Origin: Mycobacterium sp. D16R12
Lineage (GTDB): Bacteria > Actinomycetota > Actinomycetes > Mycobacteriales > Mycobacteriaceae
Direction of reading: 5' to 3'
Length of the DNA: 64,000 bases
Assembly: GCF_002013465.1 (NCBI RefSeq)
Contig: NZ_MAFC01000020.1
Location: forward strand, 124,001 to 188,000
Numbering within the stretch: position 1 is the stretch's first letter; every line of letters starts with the position of its first letter. The notes under the pieces were generated by a model. It searched no databases and was not told the origin of the DNA. It saw only the letters and a program-made list of their open reading frames with translations. Of the stretch, positions 37,849 to 45,625 are shown in pieces. Both the position numbers and the translations under genes were made by a program.

Positions 37849-38221
37849 CGAGGTTGCGCGAAGGCAGCGCCAGGGGCTCTATCGAGATTGGGGATGGATG
37901 CGAATCTGTGGATAGATCCGAGGTGAACCGCAAAAACCGGTGATAAACGTCCCCAGAAAAGAGGACGACCCTCGCCAGGGGGGGAGGAGGCGAGGGTCGT
38001 CGTGCTTCAGCCCCGGGGGGTCGGGCTGAGACACACTCGGCATAGCCGAGTAACCCCACTATACACACGAAGCGGGTGAGGGTGGCAAGACCAAACGACC
38101 GAAAAAAGGGAAAGAAAGGCAACCCTTCTTCTGGCACCGCCGCGTTACCAGACCACCCCCGTTGACGTGCGACTTTCCGGATGGACACGACGGCACACCC
38201 GGTGAGATCTATCCTCGAACT
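37849..38221. other. Divergent intergenic region with three stacked hairpins
   Basis: No gene is visible. The left half contains three inverted repeats in a row: 13-base arms at 37964-37976 and 37989-38001; TCAGCCC/GGGCTGA at 38007-38013 and 38023-38029; and ACTCGGC-ATA-GCCGAGT at 38035-38051. Near the right end TATCCT (38210-38215) is followed by GTG 38222 at the spacing of a leaderless mycobacterial transcript, so it may be the -10 box of the phosphatase gene. Confidence 0.6.
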
Positions 38222-39103
38222 GTGACCGACCACGCAACGGAACCCGCACCCTTTCCTTCCGTTGAGGACCGTGATGCTGCGGCCATCAGCCAGCCCACGG
38301 ACACCGCCCCGGCGCCTCGGACGGCCGCCTTCTTCGATCTGGATAAGACGGTGATCGCGAAGTCGAGCACACTCGCGTTCAGCAAGCCGTTCTTCGACCA
38401 AGGCCTGATAAATAGACGCGCCGTCCTAAAATCGAGTTACGCACAATTCTTCTTCTTGCTGTCCGGCGCGGATCACGACCAGATGGATCGGATGCGTACA
38501 CACATCACCAACATGTGTACGGGCTGGGATGTCGAGCAGGTGAAGGCAATCGTTGCCGAGACCCTGCACGACATCGTCGATCCGCTGGTGTTCGCCGAGG
38601 CCGCTGACCTGATCGCCGACCACAAGCTCTGCGGCCGCGATGTCGTCGTGGTCTCCGCCTCGGGTGAAGAGATCGTCGCTCCCATCGCGCGCGCCCTCGG
38701 CGCGACCCACGCGATGGCAACGCGCATGGTGGTGGAGGACGGTAAGTACACAGGCGATGTCGCGTTCTACTGCTACGGAGAAGGGAAAGTGGCGGCGATC
38801 GAGGAACTCGCCAAGCGCGAGGGCTATCCGCTGGAGCACTGCTACGCCTACTCAGATTCGATCACCGACCTACCGATGCTGGAATCTGTCGGTCACCCGA
38901 CAGCCGTCAATCCAGATCGGGCGCTGCGCAAGGAATCCATGGCGCGCGGCTGGCCGGTACTGACGTTTTCGCGGCCCGTGTCGCTGGGCGATCGGATACC
39001 GGTTCCCTCCGGTGCCGCGGCCGCCACCACGGCCGCCGTTGGGCTCAGCGCCATTGCCGCTGGGGCACTTACCTATTCGCTGATCCGCAAGCTGCGGCCG
39101 TAG
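38222..39103 (+). CDS. HAD-superfamily IB phosphatase (Rv3661-like)
   Basis: A 293-residue HAD hydrolase. Motif I is AFFDLDKTVIAKSS with the nucleophile Asp and general acid Asp, motif II is VVVSASGEE, and motif III/IV is YAYSDSITDLPMLE. These fit the SerB-related IB group whose members include serine/lysophospholipid phosphatases. A C-terminal hydrophobic segment (about residues 265-285) may tether it to the membrane. GTG 38222 (VTDHATEP) is preferred to the earlier GTG 38162; TATCCT just upstream suggests a leaderless mRNA. The true substrate is unknown. Confidence 0.88.
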   Translation: MTDHATEPAPFPSVEDRDAAAISQPTDTAPAPRTAAFFDLDKTVIAKSSTLAFSKPFFDQGLINRRAVLKSSYAQFFFLLSGADHDQMDRMRTHITNMCTGWDVEQVKAIVAETLHDIVDPLVFAEAADLIADHKLCGRDVVVVSASGEEIVAPIARALGATHAMATRMVVEDGKYTGDVAFYCYGEGKVAAIEELAKREGYPLEHCYAYSDSITDLPMLESVGHPTAVNPDRALRKESMARGWPVLTFSRPVSLGDRIPVPSGAAAATTAAVGLSAIAAGALTYSLIRKLRP

Positions 39104-39164
39104 TACTAGACACGCGTCACTTTTGGCACGCACGTCACAAAGCAGTGACCATTGGAATTGCCCC

Positions 39165-39193
39165 TTGATGTGACCGTCGTCTCAGTGTAGAAA
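39165..39193 (+). promoter_or_regulatory. Promoter of the Ms1-like RNA with Crp-like site
   Basis: TTGATG (39165-39170) is a fair -35 box, with GTAGAAA near 39187-39193 as the -10 region, implying a start close to 39198. A near-consensus Crp site overlaps it: TGTGA (39169-39173), six bases, then TCTCA (39180-39184), one mismatch from TGTGA-N6-TCACA. Boxes are assigned by eye. Confidence 0.45.
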
Positions 39194-39197
39194 GAAG

Positions 39198-39495
39198 GTA
39201 CGGAAGCCTGGCAAGGCCAAGGTCGACTCGGAAGAGAAGGATCGATCTCCCGACCTAGGATTCCCAGCACGGACCACGGCACCCACGCGGAGCACGCCGC
39301 GACAAGGGCAGAAGCGTTGTGGGCCTGCGCAATCGCGAACAGAGATGACTCATCAGACTTCTTGGGTGAAGTCCGAGTTAGAAGCGTCGTGAAAGCGCCG
39401 AGGCCACCCACACAACCCACAATGCACGCTTGGTAACCGGAGGATCCGTGCTAACGGGCGGCGGGCCGATTTACTCGGACCGTCGCCCGTTTTTA
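39198..39495 (+). ncRNA. Ms1-like (MTS2823/6S-like) small RNA
   Basis: The 411-base gap between the HAD gene and the Rv3662c homologue is where M. tuberculosis encodes the abundant RNA MTS2823, homologue of M. smegmatis Ms1, which binds RNA polymerase core in stationary phase. From the proposed start near 39198 to the T-tract at 39490-39494 is about 298 bases, close to the known 300. The region is non-coding but structured: AGGTCG (39220-39225) pairs with CGACCT (39251-39256). It ends in a strong intrinsic terminator. Assigned by position, length and structure; the 5' end is approximate. Confidence 0.72.
39454..39494 (+). terminator. Intrinsic terminator of the Ms1-like RNA
   Basis: ACGGGCG (39454-39460) pairs with CGCCCGT (39484-39490), the stem continuing inward through CGG/CCG and CCGA/TCGG around a small loop, followed by TTTTT (39490-39494). 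It is the best canonical terminator in the window. Confidence 0.92.
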
Positions 39496-39514
39496 TGTGC
39501 AGATACGTTTTGCG

Positions 39515-40258
39515 TCAGCTCGACGCGGTGTCAGCGATCGATGTCGCCTCAGCGGCACCCGCCGTTAATGCCTGACAGCAGAAGATGATCCATGCGGCAA
39601 TGGCATCCGGCGTCCCCTCCGCGAAGGCTGAGGAAAGCTCTCGATACCTGCCCGACTGACGCATCCACATCACCTCGGGAACGCCGAGCGCATGCGGATC
39701 AAGACCACGCGACACTGTCACCAACCGGGATGCCGCGCGCGCGACCACACCATCAGCGGAGCCAAAGGGGTTCAGCGTCAAGAGTTCCCCGTGGGTAATC
39801 GCCGCAAGAATCGGTGCGGACACCGATGTTCCACCCGAGATCAGTTGCGCCAACAGCTCCAGCCGGTCCGTATCGACGCCGGGGCGCGGCCGTCCCAGCG
39901 TGTCCTCATCGGCCATGCCGGTGGCCGCCAGCACATGCAGACGCGCCAATGCCTGCAGCGGCGCACGCGACCACACCGACGTCATCTGGCTGAGCGCGTC
40001 GCCGTCGAGTGCCTGCCCCACACGCAGCGCGCCGGCCAGTATCGGGTCATCCACCGCTCCATCGGCGCTCAGCTTCATCGTTCCGCCGTCCAGGGCCGAT
40101 GAAGACCTGGCCGCCCGCACCGCCGCCTCGGCGGCGGTCACCGGCCATCCCCGCAGATTGGCGCGGTGACGGTGCACCTTGCTCACCGCGTCGCGAGCGG
40201 ATTCGGCGGCTTCGGATACTCCCGGCAAGGTGGCCAGCGGCGCGAGTGGATCTGTCAT
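39515..40258 (-). CDS. Degenerate Fic-like protein (Rv3662c-like)
   Basis: A 247-residue soluble protein, often annotated only as oxidoreductase or hypothetical. It has the layout of a Fic fold: THGELLTLNPFGSADGVVAR at about residues 154-173 aligns with the active loop HPFxxGNGRxxR, but His is Asn and the GNGR core is lost. Upstream, SSALDG (about 52-57) resembles the inhibitory S/T-xxx-E-G/N motif. If so, it is a Fic pseudoenzyme unable to AMPylate. I recognise this by motif pattern only. It is the last gene before the dpp operon on this strand, 40 bases from dppD. Confidence 0.6.
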   Translation of the reverse strand: MTDPLAPLATLPGVSEAAESARDAVSKVHRHRANLRGWPVTAAEAAVRAARSSSALDGGTMKLSADGAVDDPILAGALRVGQALDGDALSQMTSVWSRAPLQALARLHVLAATGMADEDTLGRPRPGVDTDRLELLAQLISGGTSVSAPILAAITHGELLTLNPFGSADGVVARAASRLVTVSRGLDPHALGVPEVMWMRQSGRYRELSSAFAEGTPDAIAAWIIFCCQALTAGAAEATSIADTASS

Positions 40259-40298
40259 GGTCCACTAACGGTACTGAATAGCTCGTCGTGCAAGAGAC

Positions 40299-41939
40299 TC
40301 ACCGCAGCGCCTTGCGCTCCTCGCGCCGGATCCGCTGCTGCTCCGGGTCGGGAACCGGCACCGCCGCCAGCAGACGTTTGGTGTAATCATCAGTCGGTGC
40401 GGTCAATACCTGTTTATCGGAACCGAATTCGGCGAGGCGGCCATGGTTAAGCACCGCGATGCGGCTCGCCACCAATTCCACCACCGCCAGGTCGTGGCTG
40501 ATGAACAAGCATGCGAAGCCGTGCTCACGTTGCAACTCGGCGAAAAGTTCGAGCACCCGCGCCTGCACTGAAACATCCAGCGCCGAGGTCGGTTCGTCGG
40601 CGATCAGCAGGGTGGGCTCCAGCGCCAAGGCCCGCGCGATGCCGACCCGCTGCCGCTGCCCACCGGAGAGCTGATGCGGGAATCGATTTCGCATGTTCGC
40701 GGGCAACTGCACCTGCTCCAGCAGCGTCTTGACCCTGCTTTCCCGTTGGGAGCGATCCATATCGGTGTGCAGAGTCAACGGTTCGGCGATCGACTGGCCG
40801 ATTGGCCATCGCGGATTCAGTGAGGATCCCGGATCCTGGAACACCACCCCCACCTTGCTCCGGATGTCCCGCAGCTGCTTGCGGTCGGCCTTCGAAATAT
40901 CTTGTCCAGCAACGCAGATGGTTCCCGATGTCACCTTGAGTAGGCCCACCGCGGCGCGCCCGATGGTGGATTTCCCCGATCCCGATTCACCGACGAGGCC
41001 CACCACCTCACCCCTGCCGATGGAGAAGGACACATCGTCGATGGCCCGGAAACCTCCGCCTTTCCCCGGATACTCGATGACCGCGTGCTCCACCTTTAGC
41101 GCCAGATCGCTTGCCGGTTCCAAAGGTTCGTCAGTATCGTGCAGCGTCGCGCCCAGGTGAGGCACGGCCGCCAGTAGTTGCTGCGTGTACGGCTGCTGTG
41201 GCCGGTGGAAGATGCCGTCGGCATCCCCCTCCTCGACGACCTCACCGTCTTTCATCACCATGATGCGGTCCGCCATATCCGCCACCACACCCATGTCGTG
41301 CGTGATCAGGATGATCCCGGCCTCGATGCGATGTCGCAGATCGCGCATGAGATCAAGGATTTCGGCCTGCACGGTGACATCGAGCGCAGTGGTGGGCTCG
41401 TCGGCGATGAGCAACCCGGGATCCAGCGCAAGAGCCTGTGCGATCATCGCGCGCTGACGCTGCCCACCGGAAAGCTGGTGCGGGTAGTGCTTCACCCGCT
41501 TCTGCGGCTCGGGCATGTCCACCAGCTCAAGAAGCTCGATGGCACGTTCGCGGGCCTGTCTGCGCGTCACTTTCTTATGCGCACAGACGGCCTCGGCGAT
41601 CTGCCAGCCGATCGTGTACACCGGATTCAGTGCTGTCATCGGCTCCTGGAAGATGACGGCAACATCCTTGCCGCGCACCTCACGCAGCTCATCATTGGTG
41701 GCACCGAGCAGCTCGGCACCGTTGAGCTTGATGCTTCCGTCAACCCGTGCGCTGGAGGGCAGTAGCGCCGGAATGGCCATGGCGGTCGTGGATTTTCCCG
41801 AACCGGACTCGCCGACGATGGCGAGCACCTCGCCCTTGGCGACGGTCAGCGAGACACCCTTGACAGCCGGCACCCATTGTTTGTCGACCTCGAAATCAAC
41901 CGTGAGGTCCCTGATCTCGATCACGGAATCTGTGGACAC
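40299..41939 (-). CDS. dppD: Peptide ABC transporter, fused double ATPase DppD
   Basis: A 546-residue protein carrying two complete ABC ATPase domains, equivalent to fused DppD and DppF. Each half has Walker A GESGSGKST (about residues 44-52 and 315-323), LSGGQRQR signature and Walker B LLIADEPT, plus the oligopeptide-transporter motif after the first domain. It sits on the cytoplasmic face and energizes DppB/DppC. It is the last gene of dppABCD. In M. tuberculosis (Rv3663c) this system imports peptides and heme-carrying complexes. Confidence 0.95.
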   Translation of the reverse strand: MSTDSVIEIRDLTVDFEVDKQWVPAVKGVSLTVAKGEVLAIVGESGSGKSTTAMAIPALLPSSARVDGSIKLNGAELLGATNDELREVRGKDVAVIFQEPMTALNPVYTIGWQIAEAVCAHKKVTRRQARERAIELLELVDMPEPQKRVKHYPHQLSGGQRQRAMIAQALALDPGLLIADEPTTALDVTVQAEILDLMRDLRHRIEAGIILITHDMGVVADMADRIMVMKDGEVVEEGDADGIFHRPQQPYTQQLLAAVPHLGATLHDTDEPLEPASDLALKVEHAVIEYPGKGGGFRAIDDVSFSIGRGEVVGLVGESGSGKSTIGRAAVGLLKVTSGTICVAGQDISKADRKQLRDIRSKVGVVFQDPGSSLNPRWPIGQSIAEPLTLHTDMDRSQRESRVKTLLEQVQLPANMRNRFPHQLSGGQRQRVGIARALALEPTLLIADEPTSALDVSVQARVLELFAELQREHGFACLFISHDLAVVELVASRIAVLNHGRLAEFGSDKQVLTAPTDDYTKRLLAAVPVPDPEQQRIRREERKALR

Positions 41940-41945
41940 TGCCGC

Positions 41946-42860
41946 CTACCTCCTCCGCGGATCGAGAGCATCCCGGAGGGCGTCACCCACCATGATGAAG
42001 CCCAGCACGGCGGCCGAGAGGAACAGGGCGGGAACGATTACCAAGCGTGGCGTAGTAGCAAAACGGGACTGCCCGTCATTGATCTGCAGCCCCCACGAAA
42101 TCTCGGGCAACTCCAGGCCGATGCCCATGTAGGTCAGCGTGGCCTCCGCCGCGATGAAGCTGCCCACCGCGATGGTGGCGTACACCAGGACCGGCGCCAA
42201 AGCATTGGGAAGTATGTGTCGCAGCAGGATTCGCCATGTCGGGGCTCCCAACGCGATGGCGGCCTGGACGTAGTCGCTCTGCTTGATGGTCATGACGCTG
42301 GAACGCACGAGCCGCATCGACGTCATCCAGCCGAACACGATCAGCGCACCGGCGACACTCCACACCGTGCGATGGCCCACCACCGATAGCAGGATCATCC
42401 CGCCCAGAATCGTGGGAATGCCGTAGAAGACATCGGTCAACCGAGACAGAGCGGAGTCGGCGATGCCCCCGAAATATCCCGCCAGCGCCCCGACGAGGAC
42501 ACCGATGATCAGCACACCCACCATCGATATCAGCCCGATCGTCAGTGACACTCGGGCCCCATAGACCACATTGGCGTAGTAGTCGCAGCCCTGCAGGTCC
42601 GTGCCCAGCCAATGGGCCGCGCTGATTCCCTTACGGGCCTGATAGAGGTCGCAGTCGCGGGGGTCCTTCCCGAAGGTGAACAGCTGCGGGGCCAAAGCCA
42701 TCAACACCAGAATCGTCAACAGGATCGATCCGGTGATGAAGAAGCCGCTGCGGCGCAGGTATTTCCATGCGTTGCCCCACAGGTCCGCCTGCTCCACCAG
42801 CGATTCGGCAGCGGCGTCGGCGCCCGATACCGGGCCCGGAGCGTGTATGGGGTCACTCAT
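41946..42860 (-). CDS. dppC: Peptide ABC transporter permease DppC
   Basis: A 304-residue permease with six membrane helices. An N-terminal OppC leader (residues about 30-60), the segment DLQGCDYYANVVYGARVSLTIG, and the EAA loop VQAAIALGAPTWRILLRHILPN (contact with the ATPase) are typical of OppC/DppC. Start ATG 42860 overlaps the dppB stop region; the frame open to 42887 is extra. It pairs with DppB in the membrane. Confidence 0.94.
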   Translation of the reverse strand: MSDPIHAPGPVSGADAAAESLVEQADLWGNAWKYLRRSGFFITGSILLTILVLMALAPQLFTFGKDPRDCDLYQARKGISAAHWLGTDLQGCDYYANVVYGARVSLTIGLISMVGVLIIGVLVGALAGYFGGIADSALSRLTDVFYGIPTILGGMILLSVVGHRTVWSVAGALIVFGWMTSMRLVRSSVMTIKQSDYVQAAIALGAPTWRILLRHILPNALAPVLVYATIAVGSFIAAEATLTYMGIGLELPEISWGLQINDGQSRFATTPRLVIVPALFLSAAVLGFIMVGDALRDALDPRRR

Positions 42861-43824
42861 AGCGAATCCTCGGATCCAGCAGCGCATACAGGATGTCGAC
42901 GACGAGATTGAAGAAGATATAGAAGAAGACGATCAGTGTCAGGATGCTCACCACCACGGCGCCCTCCTGGTTGCGGACCGCGTCGAATGTCGCCCTTCCC
43001 AGTCCGGGGATGTTGAACACCGACTCGGTGACGACGGCGCCTGCCAGCAAGGCCCCCACGTCGGCACCGATGAACGTGACCACCGGAATTAGGCTGTTAC
43101 GCAAGGTATGCCGCAGCAGAATGCGCGATTCGGAGATGCCCTTGGCACGGGCGGTACGGACGTAGTCGGCATCCATGGTCTCCAGCATCGAGGTCCGGGT
43201 AAGGCGGGCGACGTAGGCCATAGATAGCGAGGCCAACACCAGTCCCGGCAGCAGGAAGCTGTACCAGCCGTCCCGGATTCCGGCGATGGGAAACCAGCCG
43301 AGCTTGAAGCCGAACAGGTACTGCGCCAGGAAGCCGAGCACGAAGACCGGCATGGACACCAACAGCGTGGTGCTCACCAACACCAAATTGTCGAAGAACG
43401 AACCACGGCGAACCGCACACAACACGCCGGCCGCGATGCCGATGATCGTCTCGAACACCACCGCCACCACAGTGAGCCGCAAGGTCACCGGCAGGCGTTG
43501 TGAAACTGTTTGCGCGACAGGACGTTCCTGAAAATCAGTGCCGAAGTCACCGTGTAGAAAGCCCACGATGTACTTGCCGTAGCGCACCAGGAACGGATCG
43601 TCGAGGTGAAAGCGCTCGCGCAGCTGCGCCATGACCTCGGGAGTGAACGGACGGTCGCCGGCCAGCGCCCGAATGGGGTCGCCCGGCAGCGCGTACACCA
43701 GAGCGTAGATGAGCAACGATGTTCCGATGAGCACCGGGATGGCCAGCAGCAGGCGCTTCACGACGTATCGAAACATGCCCGCGTTCTGCCACAAACGCTG
43801 GACATCAAGGAGTTTGACGGTCAT
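42853..43824 (-). CDS. dppB: Peptide ABC transporter permease DppB
   Basis: A 323-residue permease starting at ATG 43824, which overlaps the dppA stop (ATGA); ATG 43776 (MFRYVVKRLLL) matches the usual DppB N-terminus and is the alternative. Six helices, the DppB signature YVVKRLLLAIPVLIGTSLLIY and LPGDPIRALAGD near the N-terminus, and the EAA loop VRTARAKGISESRILLRHTLRN are present. It forms the translocation pore with DppC. Confidence 0.94.
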   Translation of the reverse strand: MTVKLLDVQRLWQNAGMFRYVVKRLLLAIPVLIGTSLLIYALVYALPGDPIRALAGDRPFTPEVMAQLRERFHLDDPFLVRYGKYIVGFLHGDFGTDFQERPVAQTVSQRLPVTLRLTVVAVVFETIIGIAAGVLCAVRRGSFFDNLVLVSTTLLVSMPVFVLGFLAQYLFGFKLGWFPIAGIRDGWYSFLLPGLVLASLSMAYVARLTRTSMLETMDADYVRTARAKGISESRILLRHTLRNSLIPVVTFIGADVGALLAGAVVTESVFNIPGLGRATFDAVRNQEGAVVVSILTLIVFFYIFFNLVVDILYALLDPRIRYE

Positions 43825-45440
43825 TCCATGACCTCTACATCGGCGTACTCAATGCAGTCTTGGATGGTGATCTTGACATTGCTCACCCGCTTGGAGTGCA
43901 CCGCCTGATTGACCTCATAGAACAGCGGAGCGGCCGGAAGGTCCTTGAACAACAAGTCCTCCGCCTTCTGATACGCCTTGGTGGCGAGTTCCACGGTCGG
44001 TTCGTTGTTGCCCTGGCGCAGCAGCTCATCGAATGCCGGGTTGCTGTAGAACACGTAGTTCGATCCGGCCGGGGGGAGCGCCACCGTGCCGTACAGGGAC
44101 TCCAGGAAGTTGTAGATCGACGGGTAGTCCATCACCCAGCCGGACCGGAACGGTCCCGTCATCCCCTTGCTGTCCTGCAACGGCAGGAACTGGGACCACG
44201 GCAGGCTCTTGAGGACGTAGGGCACTTTCAGGTTGGACTGCAGCTGGTTCCCGATGGCCTGCACCCACGACAGCGCACCGGTGCTCGATGAGCTGTACCA
44301 CAGCTCAATGGGCTTGCTCCGATCGAAATGAGCGTCGTCGAGCAGTTTGTTGGCCTCGTCGACGTGCAGCTCGCACAGCTTTCCGCACGCCCCCTTGCGA
44401 TACCCGTAGACCACCGCCGACGCGTAGGAGGTGGCAGGCGTGCGGGTACCGGAGAAGATCACCTGGGTGATCGCCTCACGATCAATGGCCATCGAAATCG
44501 CCTGACGCACACGTACATCGCCGTACCGCGGGTCATACATCGGGAAGCCCAACGAAGTGATGTCCGGGCGGGGCCGCTCCAGGAAGGCCGATCCGAATTC
44601 GGCCCTGGCGTTCTCGTAGGCGGAGTCGGGCAGATCGAGCTGGATATCAAGGGCTCCGGCCTGCATATCGGTGTACGCGGTCAGGCCCTCGGTGTACACC
44701 CGCCAGATCAGGCCCTTGGACTTGGCCTTCTTCGGACCTACGTATTGGTCATAACGACTCAGCGTGAACCCGACGCCGCGCACCCAATCACCGTCGGCCT
44801 TGAACGGGCCGTTGCCTATGGGGTGCACCCCGAACTTGGCCGGATCCCGGAAGAACGCCTTGGGCAGCGGGAGAAACGCGGTGTACCCCAACGTCATCGG
44901 GTAGATGGCGAACGGAGTGTTCAACCGCACCGTGAATGTCACGTCATCCACGACATGCAGTCCGCGCATCTGTGTCGCCCGTGGCGGAATTTTGTTCTTC
45001 GGGTCACCCTGCAGATCATCGAACCCGTCGACGTTGGCAAGGAAACTCGAGGAGCCCTGGGCGTTGGTGCTCAGGGCGGTGTAATTCCATGCATCCACAT
45101 AGGACTGGGACGTCACCGGTTCGCCGTTGTGGAATGTCCATCCGGGCTTGAGCTTTATCGTCCAATTGATGTTGTCGTGGCTGGTTATCGACTCTGCCAC
45201 TCCGGTGTACTCCACCTCGGCGGTGTCGTTGTTGAACTCGACCAGCGCGGTAAATAGCGAGCGCAGGATGCGACCACCCTGATTCTCGGTGGTGTTTCCG
45301 GGCACCAAGGTGTGCTCGGGTTCGGTGATGTACATGCTGAAGTACCCAGCGGGAGCCTTCGCAACGAGGTCACCACAGCCGGCGGGAAGGATCGCGGCAA
45401 TACCAACGAGCAACGCGACGGCCAGTTGGCGGAACCTCAT
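43821..45440 (-). CDS. dppA: Peptide ABC transporter substrate-binding lipoprotein DppA
   Basis: A 539-residue family 5 solute-binding protein. The lipoprotein signal peptide ends in lipobox LPAGC (Cys near residue 22). The conserved SBP_bac_5 stretch is seen in YTGVAESITSHDNINWTIKLKPGWTFHNGEPVTSQSYVDAW. Anchored on the outer face of the membrane, it binds peptides (and in M. tuberculosis DppA also heme) for DppBCD. ATG 45440 or GTG 45446 is the start; GAAGGGAAGG lies just upstream. The divergent 164-base gap to acs carries both promoters. Confidence 0.94.
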   Translation of the reverse strand: MRFRQLAVALLVGIAAILPAGCGDLVAKAPAGYFSMYITEPEHTLVPGNTTENQGGRILRSLFTALVEFNNDTAEVEYTGVAESITSHDNINWTIKLKPGWTFHNGEPVTSQSYVDAWNYTALSTNAQGSSSFLANVDGFDDLQGDPKNKIPPRATQMRGLHVVDDVTFTVRLNTPFAIYPMTLGYTAFLPLPKAFFRDPAKFGVHPIGNGPFKADGDWVRGVGFTLSRYDQYVGPKKAKSKGLIWRVYTEGLTAYTDMQAGALDIQLDLPDSAYENARAEFGSAFLERPRPDITSLGFPMYDPRYGDVRVRQAISMAIDREAITQVIFSGTRTPATSYASAVVYGYRKGACGKLCELHVDEANKLLDDAHFDRSKPIELWYSSSSTGALSWVQAIGNQLQSNLKVPYVLKSLPWSQFLPLQDSKGMTGPFRSGWVMDYPSIYNFLESLYGTVALPPAGSNYVFYSNPAFDELLRQGNNEPTVELATKAYQKAEDLLFKDLPAAPLFYEVNQAVHSKRVSNVKITIQDCIEYADVEVME

Positions 45441-45625
45441 CCTCACCCTTCCCTTCGGTAGCTGAAATAGGTAGGACGAACCATAGGCGGGTATCACGCC
45501 GATGTCTCTTCATCGACACACCGCCACGCCCGGATCTGCACAGCGACCTCAATTACTTCTCGGTAACCAAGACCTCCCACTAGGCTTTCGAAACGGACCT
45601 GTCTATGGCAGAAAGGCCAGATCAG

